Shown in pieces: positions 36,690 to 45,421 of a stretch of DNA of 64,000 bases (the first letter of the stretch is position 1; the number at the start of each line of letters is the position of its first letter). The DNA is from Roseobacter fucihabitans. GTDB taxonomy: Bacteria; Pseudomonadota; Alphaproteobacteria; Rhodobacterales; Rhodobacteraceae. The notes beneath the pieces are model-generated. The model saw only the letters and a list, made by a program, of their open reading frames with translations. It did no database searches and was not told the DNA's origin. The position numbers and the translations under genes were made by a program. The DNA is taken from contig NZ_CP143424.1 in the NCBI RefSeq assembly GCF_014337925.2, forward strand, positions 1 to 64,000, read 5' to 3'.

Positions 36690-37199
36690 AGGTCATGCCG
36701 CCACCAGTATATCGTTCAGGGGCAGGCGCGTGGTCATATCGAGGTCAAAGACACCGTATGGGTTGATATGGCTGTGTGGCAGCGGGTTCAGTGCCGCCAT
36801 ATCGCGGGTCGTCATTTTCTCCCGCTATGTTCGATCCCGCAGAACATCCTGGATCATCAGTGTATTCACATAAACCATGCTCGCTTGCAGTAAATGCAGC
36901 GATAGAACCGAGATCTCCTGGTCGTCCCGCCGGTTGGACACCAACTCATTGCCGTTGCCATAGAAGATGAAGTTGTTCACCCCGCTCCAACGTTCAATCA
37001 CGTTGAGGCCGGAATTTATCTCACGCCGCAAATTCTTATCGCTGAGGTATTTGCACAGGAAGATCGTCTTGGTTGCTTTGCCAAGTTCCAGCAGTGCGGC
37101 AAACACCGGATGGCTTTGGCCGCGGATAAAGCGGCGCAGGATTGCCTCTGGTTCTGCGGTGCGCTGCCTCAGGGCAGTCGCCAATCTAGGTATTAACAC
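36690..37199 (-). pseudogene. tnpA: Tn3-family transposase, C-terminal fragment
   Basis: About 165 residues of the conserved Tn3 TnpA tail: [58 protein letters not shown] and [18 protein letters not shown]. The frame then shifts near 36830 to continue MAALNPLPHSHINPYG and FDLDMTTRL. Over 800 N-terminal residues are missing, so it cannot be active. With the adjacent resolvase it marks a former Tn3 transposon. Confidence 0.85.
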
Positions 37200-37271
37200 A
37201 TATATAACACAGGGCTTCTCGGCAGGGGCTTGCCATTACCGCAGATAAACAGCCCTCAACCCCTCTCACTC

Positions 37272-37814
37272 TCAGTAAAACACACAGACGCTCGCCCCGT
37301 TTGTTGTCGTGGTCCACTCTGCTCCGATAGCGGTGCAAGTTGTGGCGGTGCTGGCATAGAAACGCGGCAGCATCACGCTCAGCGCGAGGGCAAGGACGAG
37401 AGCGCCAAGCCCATACCAGGGCAGGTGGTGTTTCAGGCGGTCTGCTTTTATCTCTTTGCTGCGAAGATGGGCGTAGAGTGCGCTTCTGTCGTCCTTCATT
37501 TGCTTGAGAACCTGTTCGGTCTTTTCCGTCTGAAGCCGCAGATCGTTGGTATACCGATCCAGGGCGTTGAGCGGCGTGCGCAGCTCCTGGGTGATCTTGG
37601 TGGCAATCAGCTCGCCATATTGCTTGGGATCTGTCTGGGCGCGCGCGGCAAAAGCAGCCTGACGCGCTTCGGTTGCGGTTTTGATCAACCGATCCATTGC
37701 GACGGTCTGGCTGTCCACGCGATCCGAGACGCTGGCAATGACGGTGCTGAGCAGATCCAGCGTTTCGCGCAGCTCATCGTCGGAGAGGGCAGGGAGGCCG
37801 GGTTGATCAGTCAT
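37272..37814 (-). CDS. Hypothetical membrane-anchored coiled-coil protein next to the coupling protein gene
   Basis: A 180-residue protein with a mostly helical, charged N-terminal part (DELRETLDLLSTVIASVSDR, then heptad-like TEKTEQVLKQMKDDRSALYA), one membrane helix (about 135-152, GLGALVLALALSVML) and a short Cys-containing extracytoplasmic tail. It ends 19 bases before... the coupling protein gene in transcription order follows that gene directly, so it belongs to the same mobilisation operon. No family is recognised; it might dock the coupling protein or regulate mobilisation. Confidence 0.65.
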   Translation of the reverse strand: MTDQPGLPALSDDELRETLDLLSTVIASVSDRVDSQTVAMDRLIKTATEARQAAFAARAQTDPKQYGELIATKITQELRTPLNALDRYTNDLRLQTEKTEQVLKQMKDDRSALYAHLRSKEIKADRLKHHLPWYGLGALVLALALSVMLPRFYASTATTCTAIGAEWTTTTNGASVCVFY

Positions 37815-37832
37815 GGCGGGTCATCCTTCGGA

Positions 37833-39539
37833 TCATTGGTGTTGCGGGACAAACAGCCCCGTAAATTCAGGATCGGCGTAATAGCACAGCTTTGCGGCAA
37901 TGGCGGCGGGCTGGCCCTGAACCCGCAGGAGCTGGAGCTCCGGCGGCATCTGCATGATCTCATCGGGCGTCAGCAGATCGCGCCCGGTGATCTGGGTGGC
38001 GCTTGTCGGCAGATCGCCCGCTCTGCGGCTCTCGGTCCGGTAGTCGATGGTGCCCTGGCCCATCATCTGGCTCAGCCACTTGGCCGTCTCGAAGTCATTC
38101 ACCCCAAAGACCTGCTGTACCCCTGCATTGGCGATGAAGGTATTTGCGCGGTCGCCATACAAATCCTTGAGCTGGCTCATATCCTGCAGGATCGGCCAAA
38201 GCTGCAGCCCGTACCCCGCCATCAGCCCCATGGCGCGTTCCACCGCCTCCAGACGCCCCAGGGCCGCAAACTCATCCAGCAGGAACAACGTGGGAGCCTG
38301 CATGCGGCCTGTGGCGCTCAGAGGGGCCGCAGGAGCCCCGGAGAGGGCCGGGGAGGAAACAGGGGCCTGTGTGGCCGCCTCTGCGTCTCGTGCGATGTCC
38401 TGGAGGGCCTGGGAGACCAGCAGGCGCAGCCAGCGGCTGTAGGCGTCCATCCGGTTGGGCGGCAGGACCAGGAACACCGAGGTGATCTGGTGGCGCAGAT
38501 CGGCGAAGTGGAAATCTGATCGGGACATGGCCTGCACAATGCGCGGGCTGTCCAGAAAATGGGTGTGGCGCTGCGCGTTCGACAGGACGGAGGCCGCTTC
38601 GCGATCTGCTTTGCCCAGGAAGCGGTTGGCCGCGCGGGCGATCAACCCGCCCGCCGCGTCGCTGTCCTGCATCAGCTCCAGCAGGGCGCGCAACCGCTCC
38701 GGGGGCAGGGTGAGATATTCCCGGATGGTGGCGAGGGACCGGCGCTCCGGCTCCTCGTGGCAGACGCAGAACAGGATCAGCCCCCCGAGGAGGGCCTTCG
38801 CCTCCTCGTTCCAATGCGCCTCGGAGACCTGGCCGGGCGGATCCATCACCAGCGCATCCGCCAGCGAGGCCGCATCCTCGCCGAGATCGAGGCTATCGGG
38901 GGTGAGCCGGTCCAGCGGGTTGTAGGCGGCGCAGGGCTGGCCGGTGTTGCTGACCCCAAAGGGATCAAGGATGTGCACGGTGCCAAACCGTTCCCGCGCG
39001 GCCCCCGCGATCCGCGCATTCTCGCCCTTGGGATCAACCACCAGAACCGAGCGCTCCACTGCCAGCAGGTTCGGGATCACGGTGCCGACGCCTTTGCCCG
39101 CCCGTGTCGGGGCCAGGGTGATCAGATGCGCCGGGCCATCGTAGGACAGCAGCCGTCCCGTCTTGGGGTTGCGCCCGATTAAAAGTCCCGTCGCCTGTTC
39201 CAGCGCCTGCAGCTCGCGCTTGCCCGCAAACCGGGCCGAGCCATGGGTGTCGCGCTTCCGGCTTGTCACATAGGACAGAATGCCGGTCTGATCCATCCAG
39301 ATCGCGACGCTGAACAGGGCCCCGACGCAGATACAGGGGATCATCACCAGAAGATCGCCGAAGGTCTGCCCCGCGTGCGGCTCAAACAGGATCTGGATTA
39401 GCACGAGCCCCACCAGCCCGCCCAGCAAACCCCCCAGCACCAAGGCGATCAGCAGGGTGATGATCAGGACGGGGGTCACCACAAGATAGGAAGCGATCCG
39501 CAGCGAGCCCCAGAAGGCCAGGGTGAGGGCCCGGATCAC
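37833..39539 (-). CDS. traG: Type IV coupling protein (TraG/VirD4 family)
   Basis: A 568-residue inner-membrane ATPase. Two N-terminal membrane regions (about 14-50 and 62-82) precede Walker A APTRAGKGVGT (143-153), the conserved LVVDPKGENARIAGAARER, and Walker B LFLLDEFAALGRLE, with the QVFGVNDFETAKWLS tail motif. Coupling proteins link the relaxosome to a type IV secretion channel and pump DNA. No mating-pair-formation genes are present in this window, so the plasmid part shown looks mobilisable rather than self-transmissible. It overlaps the TraD-like gene by four bases. Confidence 0.93.
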   Translation of the reverse strand: MIRALTLAFWGSLRIASYLVVTPVLIITLLIALVLGGLLGGLVGLVLIQILFEPHAGQTFGDLLVMIPCICVGALFSVAIWMDQTGILSYVTSRKRDTHGSARFAGKRELQALEQATGLLIGRNPKTGRLLSYDGPAHLITLAPTRAGKGVGTVIPNLLAVERSVLVVDPKGENARIAGAARERFGTVHILDPFGVSNTGQPCAAYNPLDRLTPDSLDLGEDAASLADALVMDPPGQVSEAHWNEEAKALLGGLILFCVCHEEPERRSLATIREYLTLPPERLRALLELMQDSDAAGGLIARAANRFLGKADREAASVLSNAQRHTHFLDSPRIVQAMSRSDFHFADLRHQITSVFLVLPPNRMDAYSRWLRLLVSQALQDIARDAEAATQAPVSSPALSGAPAAPLSATGRMQAPTLFLLDEFAALGRLEAVERAMGLMAGYGLQLWPILQDMSQLKDLYGDRANTFIANAGVQQVFGVNDFETAKWLSQMMGQGTIDYRTESRRAGDLPTSATQITGRDLLTPDEIMQMPPELQLLRVQGQPAAIAAKLCYYADPEFTGLFVPQHQ

Positions 39540-39829
39540 AGGAGGCCCTCCGCTTTATCCGCCGCCGGGGCAGGGGGTATTCCAGGCCCCTGCCATCCCT
39601 CGAAAGCCTTTTTGTCCTGATCGCGCGGCAAGTTGCGCAGCAGTCGGTCCACCATGGCGGCAGCGGCGTCATCGCGTTCTGCCAGATCCAGCAGCGCGCC
39701 GCCCAGGATCACCTTGCGCCTTGTGTCCATCTTGCGCTGTTTGGTGGCTTCCCGGTTGCGGATGCCCTGCAGCCGCGCCTTGGCCTGGGCAAATTGTTTC
39801 TCCGCGCGTTCCAGCTCTGTCTGTGCCAT
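39536..39829 (-). CDS. TraD-like conjugal transfer protein
   Basis: About 97 residues: a coiled-coil start (MAQTELERAEKQFAQAKARL) followed by the typical basic motif KMDTRRKVILGGALLDLAER of small TraD proteins found beside traG in rhizobial-type transfer regions. ATG 39829 is chosen for GAGG eight bases ahead; the frame is open to 39916 but that part is less protein-like. It probably helps the relaxosome. It faces away from the relaxase gene across the putative oriT. Confidence 0.75.
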   Translation of the reverse strand: MAQTELERAEKQFAQAKARLQGIRNREATKQRKMDTRRKVILGGALLDLAERDDAAAAMVDRLLRNLPRDQDKKAFEGWQGPGIPPAPAADKAEGLL

Positions 39830-40234
39830 TTGAAATGCCTCGCGATAGGGGGGGTGTTCAGGGGTGAGAGCGTCCCTTCTGCGCCGATCAGACCCGGGCA
39901 CAAGCGCAGATCCCAATCGCGGAATCCATCGGCGGAACCCGGCAAACCAGGGTACTACCTATAGGCGAAGTCCCGCAGAAAGGGTGTAGAGTCAGAGGCT
40001 TGTGCTTGACCGGGGAGCATCCCGCGCCAACCCTGAGCTGAGAAACAGGGAAGGGCGCACTTATGCAAACTCTCCACCTGCGGTTCCGAGCTTTGCGTGC
40101 GATCTCCTCGGGGGAAACCCCCAGCCGATGGCCACCCCCGTCCGTCGCAAGATGCGTCGGAACGAAAGGCCCTCCCGGCCTCTCGCACTCACCAGGGCCA
40201 ACGTCGCCCGTTGGATTGCCTCCCGGCAACGGGT

Positions 40235-40283
40235 GCCCGCGTCTCGACCGGTGCCCCCCGCCGGGGGCTGGTCTGACGCGGGC
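40235..40283. repeat. Large imperfect hairpin in candidate oriT
   Basis: Outer arms GCCCGCGTC / GACGCGGGC pair perfectly; inner arms GACC / GGTC and GCCCCC / GGGGGC pair around a CGCC loop, with small bulges. A 7-base inverted repeat (CCCGTTG / CAACGGG, 40207-40233) lies just before it. Confidence 0.6.
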
Positions 40284-40456
40284 GACGCCGTGTCGGGAGC
40301 CAGCTGTCTGGGGGAGCGATACCGTTCCTGACAGCAGGCAGGTTTGCGGGGCGCAAACCGCAGAGGTGCCGATGCGCTATCCCCAGCCTCATGGGGGCGG
40401 GACAGCGCACCAGCACATCTGCAAGCCCATGTCTCGGAGGTGCCGCGTTCGCAAGC

Positions 40457-40479
40457 GAGACCGTCCCCCGGACGGTCTC
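40457..40479. repeat. Perfect 10-base hairpin in candidate oriT
   Basis: GAGACCGTCC - CCC - GGACGGTCTC. It could be a relaxase recognition hairpin beside nic or a factor-independent stop; there is no T-run on either side. Confidence 0.55.
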
Positions 40480-40756
40480 TAAGACGCTCGCTCACCCCTT
40501 CGCACGGGCTGTCATTTTGCATGTGGATCACGCGCAAAAAGACCGGCGCGCCTCTGCTCGACGGCTCCGCAGCTTTACGCTGCGAAGCCCCCGGCTTGCG
40601 CCCAACAGGGAGGAAAGACCCTCGCCGCTTCAGGAGAAGAAAAAACGGGGATCAATTCCCATCATGCGTCGATCTTCCTAACCTTGTCACGTACTACTTA
40701 TGCGGGAACATTTATCCGCCTGCTGCTGCGTCGCACAACTGGCGCGGGGTGGGCTG

Positions 40757-41905
40757 ATGGCCAGCTACCACCTCTCTGTGAAGACGATCAAACGCAGCGC
40801 CGGACGCACCGCAACGGCGGCGGGAGCCTACCGTGCGGGCGAGCGCATCGAATGCCAGCGGGAGGGCCGTGTCCATGACTACACCCGCAAGCAGGGCATC
40901 GAGGAGACCTTCATCGTCACCCCCGAGAATGCCCCGGCCTGGGCGGAGGACAGGGCCTCACTCTGGAACGAAGCCGAGGCCAGCGAGACCCGCCGCAACT
41001 CCGTCACTGCCCGCGAATGGGAGCTGGCCCTGCCGTCCGAGATCAGCGCCGAGGACCGGTCGCAGATCACGCGAGGGTTCGCAGAGGAGCTGGTCAGCCG
41101 CTATGGAATCGCCGTCGATGTGGCCATCCATGCGCCGAACCGCGAAGGCGATCAGCGCAATCACCATGCCCATGTTCTGACCTCTACGCGCAAGCTGGAA
41201 GCCGAGGGCTTCACAGCCAAGACGCGGGTGCTGGATTCCGCAAGGACGGGCGGCGTCGAAATCGAGCAGATGCGCGGTGTCTGGGCCCAGTTGCAGAACC
41301 GCGCGTTGGAGCGGGCAGGGCGGGAGCGCGGGCTCGGCGAGGATGAGACAGAGCGCGTTGATCATCGCTCGCTTGAGGTGCAGCGCAGCGATGCGGTGAG
41401 CCGGGGGGATGACTTGACGGCGCAGGGGTTGGATCGTGCCCCAGAGCTGAAGCTGGGACCGGCGGCGAATGCCATGGAGCGGCGGGAGAAACGCGCCGCA
41501 GAACGCGAGGGGCGGGCGTATCAGCCGTTGACGGAGCGCGGCGCCGTCGTGCATGCCGCCCGCCAGGCGCGGGAGCTGTTTGTTGAAATGCGCGAGCGCT
41601 TGGAGATGGCGCGCGGGGCTTATGATATCGCGCGGGACGCAGGGCAGGGGCGGGTGTCAGCAGGGTTGGTGGCCCTCAGGGCGGTAGCTAACAAGGACCG
41701 CAGTGCGGAACGCAACCCGGAGGACGTCCGGGAGCGGCTGGCGCAGATCACCGGGCGCGCGCAGGAGCAGGCGGATGTGGAGCAAGATGGCCTCGGTAGG
41801 GGCCGCGACCGGCTGCGCGAGACGCTGGATCGTGGAAGTGATGGGTTGGACACTTCCAAAGAGGTCGAAAAGCCTCGATCCGCGAGCGGCTGGATCTTGT
41901 GCTGA
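40757..41905 (+). CDS. mobA: MobA/MobL-family relaxase (MOBQ-like), 3' frameshifted
   Basis: It starts MASYHLSVKTIKRSAGRTAT, the MobA/MobL signature with tyrosines Tyr4 and Tyr25 as candidates for the nicking residue. The metal-binding histidine motif RNHHAHVL lies at residues 134-141 with DVAIHAPN before it. The annotated frame stops after 382 residues in a non-helical tail. Just past a four-A run near 41869-41872, the -1 frame continues as a charged helix (SIRERLDLVLNKPRTQLEVE and onwards) to a stop at 42016-42018, so the ancestral protein probably extended to about 42018. The catalytic N-terminal domain is intact. It would nick oriT and pilot the strand. Confidence 0.85.
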   Translation: MASYHLSVKTIKRSAGRTATAAGAYRAGERIECQREGRVHDYTRKQGIEETFIVTPENAPAWAEDRASLWNEAEASETRRNSVTAREWELALPSEISAEDRSQITRGFAEELVSRYGIAVDVAIHAPNREGDQRNHHAHVLTSTRKLEAEGFTAKTRVLDSARTGGVEIEQMRGVWAQLQNRALERAGRERGLGEDETERVDHRSLEVQRSDAVSRGDDLTAQGLDRAPELKLGPAANAMERREKRAAEREGRAYQPLTERGAVVHAARQARELFVEMRERLEMARGAYDIARDAGQGRVSAGLVALRAVANKDRSAERNPEDVRERLAQITGRAQEQADVEQDGLGRGRDRLRETLDRGSDGLDTSKEVEKPRSASGWILC

Positions 41906-42107
41906 ATAAACCCCGCACGCAGTTGGAGGTCGAGAACGAAACGCAGAAGGCGCGGGAGATCAAGAACGAACGCGAAATCGACAGAAAGGTGGAACGGGAC
42001 CGGGGCCTCAGTCTTTGACGGGAACCGAAAGACCAACATAGAGGAGGCTGGAAAGATACTTGAGGTAACTGCTCGGAAAGGCGCAAGTCTCGACTGTTCG
42101 CCCGACC

Positions 42108-42201
42108 TTAGCCACGTTCCGCCTTCTGCATCCTGTAGAACCGATACAGGTTTGCGCCCTCATTTGTTCTTGTCAGATGCATGTCCTCTAAGCTCAGCAT
42201 G
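42108..42201 (-). pseudogene. Possible WGR-domain protein remnant
   Basis: The minus strand encodes about 30 residues, DMHLTRTNEGANLYRFYRMQ and so on, similar in style to the start of small WGR-domain proteins (NLYRFYRMQ). The frame ends at 42108 and possible continuation in another frame is degenerate. It abuts the left end of IS3 copy 2. Confidence 0.3.
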
Positions 42202-42277
42202 TTTGACGTCAACTTGGTCTTGCCACGTTTTAGTTCCGGTCTCTTTCGAGCAATGTTTGCTATGAAGGAGATAGAGA

Positions 42278-42553
42278 ATGGCACCGAGATACACAGACGA
42301 GTTTCGTCTTGATGCAGTACGCATCGCAACGACCAGTGGGCTGACACGACCGCAAGCGGCAGCGGATTTAGGAGTTGGGCTTTCGACGTTGAACAAGTGG
42401 GTTCAAAAGCATCAGCATGACAACCTGATGTCGGGTCCTCACGAGGATGTCGAGAAAGAGAACGAACGCCTTCGCAAGGAAGTTCGGTTGCTTCGCGAGG
42501 AGAGGGAAGTGTTAAAAAAAGCGGCAATCTTCTTTGCAGGCCAAAGTCGGTGA
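42278..42553 (+). CDS. IS3-family transposase OrfA (copy 2)
   Basis: 91 residues, identical to the protein at 11552-11827: helix-turn-helix (DLGVGLSTLNKWVQKH) and leucine zipper. It binds the IS ends and is fused to OrfB by -1 frameshifting at the A7 run in its LKK codons (42514-42520). Confidence 0.95.
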   Translation: MAPRYTDEFRLDAVRIATTSGLTRPQAAADLGVGLSTLNKWVQKHQHDNLMSGPHEDVEKENERLRKEVRLLREEREVLKKAAIFFAGQSR

Positions 42554-43407
42554 GGTTCGCCTTTATCGACGCCTGGAAAGAAGAATGGCCTGTCGAATTT
42601 CTTTGCCGCGTCATGCAGGTTACGTCGCGAGGATTTCGCGCGTGGCGAAGCCGCCCGATGAGCCAGCGACAGCGCGACGATATGGTGATCCTGGCGCATA
42701 TCCGCGAACAGCACCGCTTAAGCCTGCAAAGCTATGGCGGGCCTCGCATGACCGAAGAACTGCAAGAACTGGGTCTGCAAGTTGGGCACCGGCGCGTGGG
42801 CCGCTTAATGCGGGAGAATAGCATCAAAATCATCAGGACCCAGAAATACAAGGTTACGACCGACAGCAATCATGCGTTTAACATCGCCCCTAACTTGCTG
42901 GGCCAGGACTTCTTTGCAGATGGTCCAAACCAAAAGTGGGCCGATGACATTTCCTACATCTGGACCAGTGAGGGCTGGTTGTATCTGGCAGTGATCCTTG
43001 ATTTGTATTCCCGTCGTGTCATCGGTTGGGCGGTTAGCAATCGTATGAAGCGGGATCTGGCGATCCGAGCATTGGATATGGCTGTGGCACTGCGGCAACC
43101 GCCGAAGGGCTGCATGCATCATACGGATCGCGGGTCGCAATATTGTTCAGGCGACTATCAGAAACGGCTGTCTAAACACGGCTTCCAAGTTTCGATGAGC
43201 GGTAAGGGAAACTGCTACGACAATTCCATGGTTGAAACGTTCTTCAAATCACTCAAGGCAGAGCTGATTTGGCGCAACCGCTGGGAAACCAGGCGTAAAG
43301 CCGAAGGGGCGATTTTCCAGTATATCAATGGGTTCTACAATCCACGACGGCGGCACTCGTCATTAGGTGGCAAAAGCCCCTTGGCCTTCGAACGAAAGGC
43401 TGCCTAA
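42550..43407 (+). CDS. IS3-family transposase OrfB (copy 2)
   Basis: 285 residues, identical to the protein at 11824-12681, with the DDE triad in ADDISYI, HHTDRGSQY and SMVETFFKSLKAEL. Identity over the whole product points to recent duplication or gene conversion. Confidence 0.95.
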   Translation: MRFAFIDAWKEEWPVEFLCRVMQVTSRGFRAWRSRPMSQRQRDDMVILAHIREQHRLSLQSYGGPRMTEELQELGLQVGHRRVGRLMRENSIKIIRTQKYKVTTDSNHAFNIAPNLLGQDFFADGPNQKWADDISYIWTSEGWLYLAVILDLYSRRVIGWAVSNRMKRDLAIRALDMAVALRQPPKGCMHHTDRGSQYCSGDYQKRLSKHGFQVSMSGKGNCYDNSMVETFFKSLKAELIWRNRWETRRKAEGAIFQYINGFYNPRRRHSSLGGKSPLAFERKAA

Positions 43408-43445
43408 ATGAGTTGAGAGACCGGAACGCAACCGCGACAAGACCA

Positions 43446-44178
43446 TGTGTCGTTTGGGACTTCAGGCACGGCCAACGGTTCAGGTTTGTCCCGCTTGAGG
43501 CGCTTCTTGGGCTTGATCCGCAGGTTCAGCTCCAGTTCGCAGTAGATCCGGTAGACACGTTTGTGGTTCCAGCCGTATCCCTGCACGTTGCGCAGATATA
43601 AAAAACACAAACCAAAACCCCATGTGCGCTTGTTCTCGGTTAGCCGTTCCAGCCAATCGGCGATTTCCTCGTTCTCGTCGCTCAGCACTGGGCTGTAGCG
43701 ATAACAGGTCTCGCTAATCTGGAACGTGCGGCAGGCCAGCGCGACACTGACCCCATGCCGTGCAACCGCATTCATGGCCATCTCTCGCCTTTGAGATGGC
43801 CTCAGCACTTTTTTCCAAGGGCTTCCTTAAGCAGCTCGTTCTGCATGCTCATCTCAGCATACATCTTCTTAAGCCGTCGGTTCTGTTCGGCCATGTCCTT
43901 CATCTCTGCGATCAAAGACGCATCCACTCTCGGGACATCGCTACGCGATACCCTGCCGTGCAATGCATACCGCCAAACCTGGCCCGCCATTTGTAAAAAC
44001 TGGCGCTGCTCATGCCATGCTCGCGGCATAGTTCAGAGACTGGCGTTCCGCCCTCCGCCTGTTTCAAGACAGCCATGATCTGTGCGTCGCTAAATCGTCC
44101 ATTCTTCATCGTAAATCTCCTCAGATATCTTGCCGAGAAAATTCTACTTTTGAACACCACTAATTTGGGGGGGGATTA
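43446..44178 (-). pseudogene. Older IS3-family element (IS407-like), broken OrfA and truncated OrfB
   Basis: On the minus strand OrfA starts at 44109 (MKNGRFSDAQIMAVLKQAEG, SSASFYKWRARFGGM) but shifts frame near 43930 before its coiled-coil end (AEMKDMAEQNRRLKKMYAEM). OrfB (from 43808: RREMAMNAVARHGVSVALAC, WNHKRVYRIYCELELNLR) is cut after VPEVPNDTW by the right end of IS3 copy 2, so the DDE core is lost. The left end, rich in C/G runs, is near 44178. Confidence 0.85.
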
Positions 44179-44179
44179 C

Positions 44180-44413
44180 CTAGTGACCAATACCAGGGAA
44201 GTGCTTTGCAGCCTCGAAGATCAGAGTCGCGTAAAGCTCAGGATGAGAGCCAGGCAGAACCCTCGCTCCATTCACAGTGAGAAAGAGATCGACGGCTTGG
44301 CCATGCCCATGCTCGTCCATATCATGATGTGTACGTTTGACGAACAGATGCGGCCAATGTGGGGTCGAGTGCGGCTGAGTGCAGAAAACCCCTTTAAGCC
44401 ATTTGAGGTCGCT
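44180..44413 (-). pseudogene. Possible M15-peptidase-like gene fragment
   Basis: A minus-strand frame lacking a start codon encodes THHDMDEHGHGQAVDLFLTV followed by NGARVLPGSHPELYATLIFE, and stops at the IS boundary. The HxxxxxHGxAVDL pattern recalls the zinc site of M15 (VanY/DD-carboxypeptidase-like) peptidases. The upstream part is out of frame. It is too short to be functional and the family link is tentative. Confidence 0.35.
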
Positions 44414-44572
44414 TCAACCGCCATCGATATTCGCCGGTGAGGGGGCTATGTGCCCAACCCAACGGCGAGATATGCGCCTCAAAACCCATAGGGTTTTGGC
44501 AGGCTTTTGTCTCAGAAGGCGAGAGGATTTTTATTATCAATAATCTGATCTATAAGGTTGATTATGTTAATT

Positions 44573-45319
44573 TCAGTCTTCCAAATATGGCTCTGTTTCT
44601 TTGAGGTTTGGTAGGTTTTCAACACCTTCGATTGGGGTACCTTTTGCGACCAGCATTCTCAATTTCATTATTTTTGATAGCGGTGTAACATCTCTTACGC
44701 CAGTTCCAGATATTGCCAGAACCCTTAGATTTCGTAGCTCTGAAATAACGTTCAGGTCATCAAAACTAGTATGGCTTAGTGTAAGGTTTGTCATATTTTT
44801 TAGCCCAGATATCGGGCTAAAGTCCTCCACTGGCGTACCAGAAAGTGTGAGAGTCCGTAGTCTCTTTAAGAAACGCAGGACGCCAATATCAGTTACATCC
44901 GTGCCACTAAGCGTCAGCTCTTCAAGATCGACTAGGCTTTCCAGAGCTTTGAGTTCGCTGACCCGTGTTCCTGCAAGTGTGAGAGCCTTAAGTTTGACCA
45001 ATGATGAAAGACAGTCGATGTTGTCAACATGCGTTCCGCCTAGTTTCAAAGTCTCTAGTTTCAAGCAGTTTGCAACTGGTGATAAATCACTTACGTTTGT
45101 CTTACACAGTCTGAGTGACGTCAACACATGACAATTTTTAAGTACTCCGATGTCACAAATCTTCGACCTAAACGCCTCCAAGCCATTCAAATTTTCAATC
45201 GGAGCTAATGGTGCTATGCTTTCGATGTTTGTTCTTGAAATATCTATAGTTACCTTAAATCTATCAGAAAATTCTGATATTCGCTCCGGAATATTTTGTA
45301 GGTAAGGGAACTGGCTCAA
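44573..45319 (-). CDS. Leucine-rich-repeat protein, probably the 3' part of a split gene
   Basis: A protein of about 248 residues with eight consecutive 22-residue leucine-rich repeats of the pattern LxxLxLxGTxVxDIxxLxxL (for example LEELTLSGTDVTDIGVL and LRTLTLSGTPVEDFSPI). No signal peptide or membrane segment is visible. The first plausible start is a TTG at 45319, but the open frame runs upstream without ATG or GTG to a TAA at 45422. That frame is the same as the preceding pentapeptide-repeat gene, so the two look like one gene split by a stop. LRR proteins usually bind other proteins; the partner here is unknown. Confidence 0.6.
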   Translation of the reverse strand: MSQFPYLQNIPERISEFSDRFKVTIDISRTNIESIAPLAPIENLNGLEAFRSKICDIGVLKNCHVLTSLRLCKTNVSDLSPVANCLKLETLKLGGTHVDNIDCLSSLVKLKALTLAGTRVSELKALESLVDLEELTLSGTDVTDIGVLRFLKRLRTLTLSGTPVEDFSPISGLKNMTNLTLSHTSFDDLNVISELRNLRVLAISGTGVRDVTPLSKIMKLRMLVAKGTPIEGVENLPNLKETEPYLED

Positions 45320-45421
45320 GTCAATGTCTGTAATGCTTCGGTCAATGAGAAACTTTAGATATCTGTCTACTTCTTCATTTTCTAACCGACTATACGCAGG
45401 CCGGGAGTAAATCTGTATATT

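Larger units (their letters stand above)
39830..40756. other. Gene-free structured region, candidate origin of transfer
   Basis: More than 900 bases between divergent traD and relaxase genes. Several GC-rich inverted repeats occur here (40207-40233, 40235-40283, 40457-40479). Open frames on both strands have no motif or start signal and look spurious. Position between traG/traD and a MobA/MobL relaxase is the usual place for oriT in MOBQ plasmids. The nic site was not identified. Confidence 0.5.
42215..43445 (+). mobile_element. IS3-family insertion sequence, copy 2
   Basis: A 1231-base element matching copy 1 at 11489-12719: all encoded proteins are identical and the ends, including the A7 frameshift site, coincide. 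Same orientation. Flanks (left ACT, right TGT) show no target duplication. Its right end cuts an older IS3-family OrfB, but the missing part of that gene is not on the left side, so simple insertion does not explain the locus. Confidence 0.93.

Noticed and set aside
39888-40681. Several open frames on both strands in the gap between traD and the relaxase
   Set aside because: They overlap each other, are Pro/Arg-rich, and lie in hairpin-rich DNA better explained as oriT.
11489-43445. Target-site duplications around the IS3 copies
   Set aside because: The bases flanking each copy, and the swapped combinations, do not match over 3-5 bases.
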